64,000 bases of DNA from DASVHS01 sp038244815 (lineage in GTDB: Bacteria; Acidobacteriota; Thermoanaerobaculia; Gp7-AA8): NCBI GenBank assembly GCA_038244815.1, contig JBBRTB010000022.1:1-64000 (forward strand), written 5' to 3'. Positions 51,066 to 59,168 of this stretch are shown here, in pieces; position 1 is the first letter of the stretch, and each line of letters starts with the position of its first letter. The notes beneath the pieces are model-generated. The model did not search any database and had not been told where the DNA came from. It saw only the letters and a list, made by a program, of their open reading frames with translations. The position numbers and the translations under genes are program-made.

Positions 51066-51538
51066 GCCGCGCGCGCCAGCTTCTCCAGCTCTTCTCCCGT
51101 CAGCCGGTACACCTTCCACTCATCCATCGGTTTTGCGCCGAGGCGCTCGTAGAACTCGATGGACGGCTGGTTCCAGTTGAGGACCGCCCATTCGAGACGG
51201 CCGCAGTTGCGCGATTTCGCGATCGCGGCCAGGCGCGCCAGCAGAGCCTTGCCGACGCCTCGGCCGCGCGCTTCCGGTTTCACGAACAGGTCCTCGAGAT
51301 AGATCCCCGGCTGCGCGAGGAACGTCGAGTAGTTGTGGAAGAAGAGCGCGAAGCCCACCGGCTCACCGTCCCACTCCGCGATGATCACCTCGGCGTACCG
51401 CGGATTCCCGAACAATGTTCGGCGAACGCTGTCTTCGGTGGCCACGACGCGGTCGGCCAGCCGCTCGTACTCCGCCAGCGCTTTGATGAAGGCCAGGATG
51501 AGCGGAACATCCGCTTCGGTGGCGCCGCGGATGTTCAT
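51056..51538 (-). CDS. GNAT acetyltransferase (diamine acetyltransferase-like)
   Basis: 160 residues. The start ATG 51538 overlaps the UspA stop (ATGA). The acetyl-CoA loop is EARGRGVGKALLARLAAIA, and the sequence YLEDLFVKPEARGRGVG plus FALFFHNYSTFLAQPGIYLE matches the SAT1-like diamine/thialysine N-acetyltransferase subgroup. WNQPSIEFYERLGAKPMDEW ends the fold. The substrate is probably a polyamine or similar amine, but this is family-level inference. Its final codons are part of the heptad repeat. Confidence 0.9.
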   Translation of the reverse strand: MNIRGATEADVPLILAFIKALAEYERLADRVVATEDSVRRTLFGNPRYAEVIIAEWDGEPVGFALFFHNYSTFLAQPGIYLEDLFVKPEARGRGVGKALLARLAAIAKSRNCGRLEWAVLNWNQPSIEFYERLGAKPMDEWKVYRLTGEELEKLARAARS

Positions 51539-52347
51539 TTCGGGACCGGCACGATCATCACCGGCGTGGCCGCCTGGCGAATGATGTCGCGCTTGGCGCT
51601 GCTGATGCGTTGTTCGGCGTTGAGGAAAATGACGTCCGCCTCCGCTTTGTCGGCGTAGCGAACGATCTCCCGATCGATGTGCGTGCCGCGTAGCAGGGCC
51701 GTCTTCATCGACACACCTTCCGCCGACGCTTTGAGCTTGTCGAGCAGCGCCTGCGCCGAGGCGCGATCCTTCTCCTCGCACACCGTGATCAGATGGACCT
51801 CGGTGCCGCGCCGGCGTGCCACGGTCAAGGCGAGATCGAGAGCGGCGTGCGACTGCTGTTTCAAGTGGACGGGAACGACCACGCGTCCCATCCGGTCGCG
51901 CTTCCTGATTCCGTAGCGGATGGCCAGCACGGGTACGGGTGGATTGTTGATGACCCACATCGTCGTCGATCCGATCAGGAGGTGGGCGACGTGATGGCGC
52001 GCGTGCGTGGCGATGACGACGAGATCGACGTCTTCCTCCGTCACCGTGCGGCAGATCGCCGCCCCCGGATCGGGCGCCGTCTTGACGATCAGGCGTGCCG
52101 GTACCTCGACGCCCAGCGCGTGCACCTGCGAGCGGAGCCGCTCCAGCTCCTGTTTCTCCGCGTACTCGTATAGCGCCGGATCGGCGGGAAAGCGGAGCTT
52201 CTCCGGATCCGACTCCCACGTCATACGGATGTGCAGGATGAGGATCTCGGCGTCGTTGGCCGCGGCGATGCGCGCGGCGTGATCGAAGGCCCACTGCGAC
52301 GCGGTCGAGAAATCGGTGGGGATCAGGATGCGGCGGAACGGATACAT
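51535..52347 (-). CDS. Tandem universal stress protein (UspA)
   Basis: 270 residues with two Usp domains. The first (about 1-145) has ILIPTDFSTASQWAFDHAAR and the ATP-binding-like loop GSTTMWVINNPPVPVLAIR preceded by VVIATHARHH. The second (about 155-270) is degenerate in that loop (AKRDIIRQAATPVMIVPVPK). It is a stress or nucleotide-sensing protein, cytoplasmic. It is coupled to the GNAT gene by ATGA. Confidence 0.9.
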   Translation of the reverse strand: MYPFRRILIPTDFSTASQWAFDHAARIAAANDAEILILHIRMTWESDPEKLRFPADPALYEYAEKQELERLRSQVHALGVEVPARLIVKTAPDPGAAICRTVTEEDVDLVVIATHARHHVAHLLIGSTTMWVINNPPVPVLAIRYGIRKRDRMGRVVVPVHLKQQSHAALDLALTVARRRGTEVHLITVCEEKDRASAQALLDKLKASAEGVSMKTALLRGTHIDREIVRYADKAEADVIFLNAEQRISSAKRDIIRQAATPVMIVPVPK

Positions 52348-52375
52348 GCGCAGTTGCCGGCTGTCACCAACAACC

Positions 52376-52993
52376 CTAACGCCCCACTGCCTGTCCTGTC
52401 GCGATGACCGGCGAAGCCGCGATGGTGACCGGCGCGGCAGCCGGGGTGACGATATAGCGGATGACGGTTTTCGGCTCGGCTTCCGTCTCGGCGACCTGCA
52501 GGACGACCTGTTTGCCGTCGGCCTTCAGCGATTCGCCGGGAATGAACGGGTCCTGCATGGCCTGGTTGAGCTGCACTTCGAGCGTGCGCCAGTTCTCCTG
52601 CTCCGGCGGATAGGGTGATTGCGCGGGGAAGGCGCGGAACTGCGCGAGATACGTCGTGTAGTAGTGATAGACCTGCGGGAACGAGTCGTCGGTGGCCAGC
52701 GTGTAGACCTGGGCGTTCGCTCCGTATTGATTCCTGATCATCACTTCGTCGTGACGGGTCAGGTCGTCGCGGTAGCGTGCTCCCGCATAGACCGGGATGG
52801 CTTTGCCGATGGACTGCAGCTCCTTGCGGGCATCGACCGGGCTCGTTTCCGCCGCATTCTGCGTCGCGGTGACGATGGGGTCTTTCTGCGGGATCTGCTC
52901 CTCGGCAGCAGTACTCTCCTTGCCGCCGGTACAACCGGTGGCCAGCAGAATGGCCACGGTGCTCGCGGCCACCACCCCCATGCGCATCCTCAT
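52376..52993 (-). CDS. Hypothetical lipoprotein
   Basis: 205 residues from ATG 52993, with further in-frame ATGs at 52987 and 52981. The signal peptide has lipobox LLATGC. The mature region has AIPVYAGARYRDDLTRHDEV and DSFPQVYHYYTTYLAQFRAF, then a beta-rich C-terminus (KQVVLQVAETEAEPKTVIRY). The Y-Y-T segment resembles small lipoproteins with a 'pbp-like' ligand fold, but I do not recognise a family. Confidence 0.75.
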   Translation of the reverse strand: MRMRMGVVAASTVAILLATGCTGGKESTAAEEQIPQKDPIVTATQNAAETSPVDARKELQSIGKAIPVYAGARYRDDLTRHDEVMIRNQYGANAQVYTLATDDSFPQVYHYYTTYLAQFRAFPAQSPYPPEQENWRTLEVQLNQAMQDPFIPGESLKADGKQVVLQVAETEAEPKTVIRYIVTPAAAPVTIAASPVIATGQAVGR

Positions 52994-53027
52994 AGCCGCT
53001 TCAAAAAGCAATCGATGTGCCGCTCCG

Positions 53028-53516
53028 TCAATTTGATGTTCGAGGGGCCGTCGGAACTCCGTGGCGCAACCGCTCCAGCGCGGTCTCTCCACCGTACCGG
53101 GTGACGAGGTGATCGTCATAATCATCGGAGATACTGGCCACGCTGTCGAGAGAGGCGATGAGCTGCTCGCCGCGCAATCTCCGTCCCAGAAACGCGTGCG
53201 AATAGAAAATATCGTTGCCCACCAGGCTGAAGGCGCCGAGGGGGGTCTCGGAGTTGAGGCGGAGGAGCTCCTGCATGAGCTCGAATGACGGCTCCACTCC
53301 CTGGACGCAGAAGGCCAGCACTTCGATCACCGCGTCGTCCTCTTCGAACGGCTCGATGGAGATCTCCAGCACGGTCGAACCGTATTTGAGATAGAAGTCG
53401 CAGTGCTCGGCGTCGTCGAAGTGTTCATCCACGAGCTCGTCGAGGTACGTCTTCACCTGCCGGTAGACTTCCTCCTGGCACTGGGTATGGAACTTCTTGT
53501 CCTGGATTGCCGGCAT
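53028..53516 (-). CDS. YbjN-like (type III chaperone-fold) protein
   Basis: 162 residues. The core LLRLNSETPLGAFSLVGNDI, FYSHAFLGRRLRGEQLIASL and the acidic SISDDYDDHLVTRYGG match the YbjN domain, a sensory-transduction regulator fold related to type III secretion chaperones. Soluble, and the partner is unknown. It is divergent from the RlmI-like gene (20 bp between starts), so the two promoters must overlap. Confidence 0.82.
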   Translation of the reverse strand: MPAIQDKKFHTQCQEEVYRQVKTYLDELVDEHFDDAEHCDFYLKYGSTVLEISIEPFEEDDAVIEVLAFCVQGVEPSFELMQELLRLNSETPLGAFSLVGNDIFYSHAFLGRRLRGEQLIASLDSVASISDDYDDHLVTRYGGETALERLRHGVPTAPRTSN

Positions 53517-53535
53517 CGCATTGCATTATAGGAAC

Positions 53536-54729
53536 ATGAGCGACGTCTTCGCACAAAATAATCGTCGGCAGCTCGTTCTGAAACGCGGCAAGGAACGGGT
53601 CATCGCGAACCGCCATCCCTGGATCTTCGCCGGGGCGATCGCCAGCGAGAGCGGTCCGGATGACGCCGCCATCGCCGATCTTCTCGAGCCCGGTGGCCGG
53701 CGGATCGCCTCGGGACTCCATTCGCTGCACTCGCAGATCCGCCTGCGCGCGCTCACGTTCGGCGACACCGAGCTGACCGCCTCGACGATCGAGGATCGCA
53801 TCCGCGCCTCGGTCCGCCGGCGAGAGGGGATCCTCAACGGCTCGACGACCGCGGCCCGTCTGGTTCACGCCGACGGTGACGAGCTCAGCGGGCTGGTCGT
53901 CGATCGTTACGGCGACCTGCTGGTGGTTGAGATCGCCAATCACGGTCTCGAACAATTGAAGGATCTCGTCGTGGCGTCTCTCCAGCGCGAGACGAAGCCG
54001 CGGCTGGTCTATTTCAAGAACGATCTGCCCGCACGGAAGCTGGAGCATCTGCCGTTGCAGCCGGAGGCTGTGGGCGAGGGGGAGCCGGCCGCGCAGATCG
54101 CCGAAAACGGACTGCTGTTCCAGGTCGATGCCCGCGAAGGCCAGAAGACCGGATTCTTTCTCGATCAGCGTGAGAATCGCGCGCTGGCGGGCTCGCTCGC
54201 GGCAGGGCGCTCGGTCATCAATCTCTTTTCCTACACCGGCGCGTTCGGCGTGTACGCGGCGGCGCGCGGCGCGACGAGCGTCGAGAACGTCGACTCCTCC
54301 GCGAGCGCGATCGCGATGGCGCGGCGCAACCACGCGCTCAACAGCAGCGACGCGGTGTTCACGGTGGCGGATGCCTTCCAGTTCGTCCGCGAACGCGCGT
54401 CCGCGAATGCCCGAGTCGATTTCCTGATCTGTGATCCGCCGGCGTTCGCGAAAAACCGAGGGGAGGTGGACCGCGCCGCCCGCGGCTACAAGGACGTGAA
54501 TCTGTTCGCGCTGCGGATGATCAAACCGGGCGGCCTGCTCATGACCTTCTCCTGCTCCGGCCACATGTCGCTCGACCTGTTTCAGAAGGTGATCTTCGCT
54601 GCCGCGCTCGACGCCGGGCGGCGCGTCTCGTTTGTCCGGCGCCTCACGGCCGGACCCGACCATCCGGTGTCGATCTACGCGCCGGAAGGGGAGTACCTGA
54701 AGGGGTTCTTGCTGGAGGTCTTAGAATAG
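53536..54729 (+). CDS. RlmI-like 23S rRNA cytosine-5 methyltransferase
   Basis: 397 residues from ATG 53536. The N-terminal PUA domain (about 10-85, LKRGKERVIANRHPWIFAGA) precedes the catalytic Rossmann domain. Signature GQKTGFFLDQRENRAL, SAM motif INLFSYTGAFGVYAA, and the catalytic-region motif FLICDPPAFAKN; MTFSCSGHMS carries the conserved Cys. It matches RlmI (23S rRNA m5C1962), which modifies ribosomal RNA. It starts a run with the first GspE gene 13 bases downstream. Confidence 0.9.
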   Translation: MSDVFAQNNRRQLVLKRGKERVIANRHPWIFAGAIASESGPDDAAIADLLEPGGRRIASGLHSLHSQIRLRALTFGDTELTASTIEDRIRASVRRREGILNGSTTAARLVHADGDELSGLVVDRYGDLLVVEIANHGLEQLKDLVVASLQRETKPRLVYFKNDLPARKLEHLPLQPEAVGEGEPAAQIAENGLLFQVDAREGQKTGFFLDQRENRALAGSLAAGRSVINLFSYTGAFGVYAAARGATSVENVDSSASAIAMARRNHALNSSDAVFTVADAFQFVRERASANARVDFLICDPPAFAKNRGEVDRAARGYKDVNLFALRMIKPGGLLMTFSCSGHMSLDLFQKVIFAAALDAGRRVSFVRRLTAGPDHPVSIYAPEGEYLKGFLLEVLE

Positions 54730-54742
54730 GAATTCATTCGTC

Positions 54743-56554
54743 ATGACCGTCACGTCCGTTCCCGTCCCGAAGATCCAGCGCGAGATCACGGTCTCCTATC
54801 TTGGTGACCTGCTCGCGAACGCCGGATTCATCGACGAGAAGCAGCGCGCCGAAGTGGAGAACGCGGACCGGCAGTGGCGCTCGCAGCTCAAGGCCTCGAA
54901 GATGCGGGCGGACGACGACGGCAGCAACAGCCCCTTCAAGGCGCTGACGGCGATGAATCTCACCGACGCCAGCGGCCACAACACACGCATCGACGACTTC
55001 CTCCTGGCCCGCCTCGTGGCCGAGGATGCCCATCTGCCGTTCTTCAAGATCGATCCGCTGAAGCTCGACGTCGAGATGATTGAGACGAAGATCTCCCGGC
55101 CCTTCGCGCGCAAGAACAAGATGGTCCCGGTGGCCGTCCGCGACGGAAAGCTCGTCGTGGCCGTGGTCAATCCGTTCGACACCACGGCCATCGACTCCTA
55201 CCGCCCCATCGCCAAGCAGGAGATCGAGCTGGTGGTCTCGTCCGAGTCCGACATCATGGGGGTCATCACCGAGCAGTACGGATTCCGGACGGCGGTGACC
55301 AAGGCCGAGCGCGACCTCAGTCGCGGTGCCATGGACCTCGGCAATCTCGAGCAGCTCATCAAGCTCAAGTCGGGCTCCGAGATCGAGTCGAGCGACCAGC
55401 ACATCGTCAACGCCGTCGACTACCTGCTGCAGCACGCTTACGACTCCCGGGCCTCGGACATTCACATCGAGCCGAAGCGTGAGTTCGCGCTGATCCGCTT
55501 CCGCATCGACGGCGTGTTGCATGAGATCCAGCGGGTTCCCAAGCTCGTGAACCTGGCCATTACGTCGCGGCTCAAGACCATGTGCCGTATGGACATCTCG
55601 GAGAAGCGGCGCCCTCAGGACGGGCGCATCACCACCGAGCACGATGGAAAGGAGATCGAGTTGCGCGTCTCCACGCTGCCGTGCGCGTTCGGCGAGAAAG
55701 TGGTCATGCGCATCTTCGATCCCGAGATCATGATTCAGGAGCTGTCCGGCCTGGGCTTCTATGAGGACGAGCTCAAGACGTTCCACGAATGGATCGAACG
55801 GCCGCACGGAATCATTCTCGTCACCGGACCGACGGGATCCGGCAAGACCGTCACGCTGTACTCCGCGCTCAAGGCCCTGGCTTCCTCCGAGATCAACATC
55901 ACCACGATCGAGGATCCGATCGAAATGGTGCACGAGGAGTTCAATCAGACCTCGGTGCAGAACAAGATCGGCATCACGTTCGCCTCGGCTCTGCGCACGA
56001 TCCTGCGCCAGGATCCCGACATCATCATGGTCGGCGAGATCCGCGACCAGGAGACCGCGCAGAACGCCGTGCAGGCTGCGCTCACCGGACACCTGGTGTT
56101 CTCGACGCTGCACACGAACGATGCCTCCACGTCCGTCACGCGTCTGATCGACCTGGGCATCCAGCCGTTCCTGATCTCCTCGAGCCTCATCGGCGCGATG
56201 GCCCAGCGCCTCGTCCGCCGGATCTGTGAGGACTGCAAGCGCAACCGGCCGCTGTCGATCGAAGAGGCGGCCACGCTCAACCTGCAGGCCCCGCCGGGCA
56301 AGCGCATCATCGTCAAGGAAGGGGCCGGCTGCATCCGCTGCCGCAACACCGGCTACTTCGGCCGCACCGGCATCTTCGAGATCCTCCCCATCGACAACTC
56401 CATCCGCGATCTCATCGAGCGCTCCGAAGACTTCCTCAAGATCAAGGACATGGCCATCAAGCGCGGCATGCGCACGTTGCGCCAGTCGGCCCTGCGCAAG
56501 CTGGCCGAGGGGCAGACGACGTTCGAGGAAGTGGTGCGCGTTACGGGGATCTGA
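54743..56554 (+). CDS. PilB/GspE-type assembly ATPase
   Basis: 603 residues. N-terminal GspE-N domain (about 55-185) and the AAA-type ATPase (about 215-590). Walker A GPTGSGKTVTLYSALK, Asp box ITTIEDPIEMVHEEFNQ, Walker B QDPDIIMVGEIRDQETA, His box TGHLVFSTLHTNDA. A tetracysteine zinc element (CEDC ... CIRC) is present. It drives type IV pilus or type II secretion pseudopilus assembly from the cytoplasm. No pilin, platform or secretin gene is adjacent. A paralogue with a GAF domain follows after a heptad repeat block. Confidence 0.95.
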   Translation: MTVTSVPVPKIQREITVSYLGDLLANAGFIDEKQRAEVENADRQWRSQLKASKMRADDDGSNSPFKALTAMNLTDASGHNTRIDDFLLARLVAEDAHLPFFKIDPLKLDVEMIETKISRPFARKNKMVPVAVRDGKLVVAVVNPFDTTAIDSYRPIAKQEIELVVSSESDIMGVITEQYGFRTAVTKAERDLSRGAMDLGNLEQLIKLKSGSEIESSDQHIVNAVDYLLQHAYDSRASDIHIEPKREFALIRFRIDGVLHEIQRVPKLVNLAITSRLKTMCRMDISEKRRPQDGRITTEHDGKEIELRVSTLPCAFGEKVVMRIFDPEIMIQELSGLGFYEDELKTFHEWIERPHGIILVTGPTGSGKTVTLYSALKALASSEINITTIEDPIEMVHEEFNQTSVQNKIGITFASALRTILRQDPDIIMVGEIRDQETAQNAVQAALTGHLVFSTLHTNDASTSVTRLIDLGIQPFLISSSLIGAMAQRLVRRICEDCKRNRPLSIEEAATLNLQAPPGKRIIVKEGAGCIRCRNTGYFGRTGIFEILPIDNSIRDLIERSEDFLKIKDMAIKRGMRTLRQSALRKLAEGQTTFEEVVRVTGI

Positions 56555-56557
56555 AGA

Positions 56558-56635
56558 GGGTCGTGGTCGTAGGTCGTGGGTCACGGGGGCCTTGTCGCCT
56601 GAGGGCCCCGCGACCGGCGACCCAGCGACCGGCCC
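56558..56635. repeat. Heptad and octad repeats between the two GspE genes
   Basis: GGGTCGT, GGTCGT, AGGTCGT and GGGTCAC (56558-56584) run into GGGGGCC. A GGGCCCC counter-arm and GCGACC, GGCGACC, CAGCGACC units extend to 56630. The arms are reverse-complementary. It starts four bases after the first GspE stop. Confidence 0.9.
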
Positions 56636-56698
56636 CCATCCCCGGATGCTATTCTTAGGTTTACAGTTAGTCGTCTCAACAAACCACGGGGAGAACGC

Positions 56699-59014
56699 AT
56701 GACGGTTCAAGCTGGCTCTTCCTCGCTCGAGAAGGAACTCGAGTACCGGAAGAAGCTCACCACCATCACGAATCAGATCAACGCGGCCGAGTCGATTCCG
56801 CACATCCTCATGACGCTCAAGGAGAAGATCCTCGAGCTGCTCGACGCGGAACGCCTGACCATCTATGCGGTGGACACGAAGAACCAGGAGCTGTACTCGA
56901 TGCAGAAGAGCGGCGGCGACGTACCGAAGGAGATCCGCGTCCCGAAGTCCTTCGCCTCGATCGCCGGCTTCACCGCTCTGGCGCGCAAGACCATCAATAT
57001 CAAGGATGCCTACGACGCCGCCGAGCTCTCCAAGTTCCATCCCAACCTGCGCTTCGACCAGCGCTGGGACAAACAGAGCGGGTTCCGCACGAAAGCGGTC
57101 CTGGCCGTGCCGATCGCCTTCGAGAAATATCTCCTGGGGGTGCTCCAGCTCATCAACAAGCGCCATGGACCGATCTTCACCGCCCTGGACGAGGACGGCG
57201 CCGAGGAGATCGCGCGCATTCTCGGGATCGCGTTCTACAACCAGCACCGCGTGGCTCGCCAGGGCAAGCCGTCGAAGTTCGGTTCCCTCGTCGACAAGGG
57301 AATCATTTCCGAGAAGGACATCGACACCGCGGTCAGCAGTGCCCGCGTGAACAACGTCGACGTGACCAAAGTGCTCGTCGAAGACTTCAACGTTCCCAAG
57401 GACGAGCTGCTCAAGTCGCTGGCGACGTTCTTCAATACCCAGCCCTTCATGTTCGACGACACGCAGACCATCGCCGCCGATCTCTGCGAACGCGTCCCGT
57501 CGGACATGTGGAAGAAGTACGTCTGCGCGCCGATCGAGCGCCGCCCCGGTGTTCTGGTCATCGCCGTCGACGACCCGCAGGATCTGACGCGGCTGGACGG
57601 AATCCGGGCCATGAACCTGGCCCCGCGCTACGACTTCCTGTTCGGTCTGAAACAGGACATCCTCCAGTACATCGCCAACTCCTATGGCGAGAGGCTCGAC
57701 TCCGATATCACCCCTGGGGAGGGAGATCTTGCCAAGATCGTCGAGACCCTCGGCGACGGCGAGGCCGAGATCGAAGAAGAGAAAAAAGAGGAGGGGGCTC
57801 CGGAAGTCGACGAAACGGATTCCGGCATCGTCCGCCTCGCCAATCAGCTCATCATCGAGGCCACGGCGCGCGGCGCTTCGGACATTCATATCGAGCCGGA
57901 CGGCCCGAAGAACCCCTGCCTCATCCGCCTGCGCATCGACGGCGACTGTGTGAAGTTCATGGAGATCCCCGGGCAGCATCGCAATGCGCTCGTGCAGCGC
58001 CTCAAGATCATGGCCAGGCTGGACATCTCCGAGCGCCGCAAACCCCAGGACGGCAAGATCCGCTTCAAGTACTCGAAGGGGACGATCGAGCTCCGCGTGG
58101 CCACCATTCCGACTGCGAATCAGAACGAGGACGTGGTCATGCGCATCCTGGCGGCGTCGAAGCCGCTGCCGCTCGAGAAGATGGGGTTCAGCACGTACAA
58201 CCTGACGAAGTTCAAAGAGATCCTGGCCAAGCCGTACGGGATCTGTCTGGTCGTGGGCCCCACCGGCTCGGGCAAGACGACGACGCTGCACTCGGCGCTC
58301 GGCTCCATCAATACCGAGGACATGAAGATCTGGACGGCGGAGGACCCGGTCGAAATCACGCAGAAGGGGCTGCGCCAGGTGCAGGTGCAGCCGAAGATCG
58401 AGTTCACGTTCGCCGCGGCCATGCGCTCATTCCTGCGCGCCGATCCCGACGTGATCATGGTCGGTGAAATGCGCGACCACGAGACGGCGGCCATCGGCAT
58501 CGAAGCGTCTCTGACCGGACATCTGGTGTTCTCCACACTGCACACGAACTCGGCTCCGGAGACGATCAGCCGTCTGCTGGACATGAACATCGACCCGTTC
58601 AACTTCGCCGACGCGCTGCTGGGCATCATGGCCCAGCGCCTCGTCCGTACGCTCTGCCAGAAATGCAAGGAGGGATACAACCCGACGGTGCAGGAGTTCA
58701 ACGAGATCGTCGAAGCCTACGGCGCCGACTACTTCGACCGCGCCGGCGTCGACTACTCGAAGGATCTCATGCTGTACAAGCCGAAAGGGTGCGCGGCCTG
58801 CAACAACACCGGGTTCAAAGGACGCATGGGCGTGCACGAGCTGCTCGTCGGCACCGACGAAGTCAAGCGTGCGGTGCAGAAACGCGCTCCCATCGACGAG
58901 TTGCGCAAGATCGCGCTCGATCAGGGCATGCGCACGCTGCTGCAGGACGCGCTCGAGAAGATGTTCGCGGGCATCGTGGACTACAAGCAGGCCCGGGCCA
59001 TCGCGGTGAAGTAG
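56699..59014 (+). CDS. GAF-domain PilB/GspE-type ATPase
   Basis: 771 residues; the ATG at 56699 follows GGGGAGAACGC. The N-terminal GAF-like sensor (about 20-190) contains LLDAERLTIYAVDTKNQELY and FRTKAVLAVPIAF. GspE-N is about 195-330 and an acidic linker about 355-375 (EAEIEEEKKEEGAPEVDETD). The ATPase (about 375-765) has GPTGSGKTTTLHSALG, DPDVIMVGEMRDHETA, TGHLVFSTLHTNSA and a zinc tetracysteine (CQKC ... CAAC). It is a pilus-type motor fused to a possible ligand sensor. It probably works with, or in place of, the upstream ATPase. Confidence 0.94.
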   Translation: MTVQAGSSSLEKELEYRKKLTTITNQINAAESIPHILMTLKEKILELLDAERLTIYAVDTKNQELYSMQKSGGDVPKEIRVPKSFASIAGFTALARKTINIKDAYDAAELSKFHPNLRFDQRWDKQSGFRTKAVLAVPIAFEKYLLGVLQLINKRHGPIFTALDEDGAEEIARILGIAFYNQHRVARQGKPSKFGSLVDKGIISEKDIDTAVSSARVNNVDVTKVLVEDFNVPKDELLKSLATFFNTQPFMFDDTQTIAADLCERVPSDMWKKYVCAPIERRPGVLVIAVDDPQDLTRLDGIRAMNLAPRYDFLFGLKQDILQYIANSYGERLDSDITPGEGDLAKIVETLGDGEAEIEEEKKEEGAPEVDETDSGIVRLANQLIIEATARGASDIHIEPDGPKNPCLIRLRIDGDCVKFMEIPGQHRNALVQRLKIMARLDISERRKPQDGKIRFKYSKGTIELRVATIPTANQNEDVVMRILAASKPLPLEKMGFSTYNLTKFKEILAKPYGICLVVGPTGSGKTTTLHSALGSINTEDMKIWTAEDPVEITQKGLRQVQVQPKIEFTFAAAMRSFLRADPDVIMVGEMRDHETAAIGIEASLTGHLVFSTLHTNSAPETISRLLDMNIDPFNFADALLGIMAQRLVRTLCQKCKEGYNPTVQEFNEIVEAYGADYFDRAGVDYSKDLMLYKPKGCAACNNTGFKGRMGVHELLVGTDEVKRAVQKRAPIDELRKIALDQGMRTLLQDALEKMFAGIVDYKQARAIAVK

Positions 59015-59019
59015 GTGCT

Positions 59020-59165
59020 GGGCCTCGGGCCTCGGGCCTCGGTTTATTCGTCGTTCAACCGAGCACCGAGCACCGAGCACCCAGCACCCAGCACCCAGCA
59101 CCCAGCACCCAGCACCCAGCACCCAGCACCGACCCCGGTCTCCGGTCAACCGAGGCCCGAGGCCC
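59020..59165. repeat. Largest heptad block between convergent genes
   Basis: Three GGGCCTC units (59020-59040), ten GAGCACC/CAGCACC units (59061-59130) with strict period 7, and CCGAGGC x2 (59150-59163) as the reverse complement of the first arm. It fills the space between the GAF-GspE stop and the BNR protein stop. Confidence 0.97.
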
Positions 59166-59168
59166 GAT

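Noticed and set aside
54734..58291. 1185-residue minus-strand open frame
   Set aside because: It is antisense to both GspE ATPases, whose motifs are complete; no recognisable domain on the minus strand.
59061..59130. CRISPR-like array
   Set aside because: The ten 7-bp units are contiguous with no spacers, and no cas genes are present.
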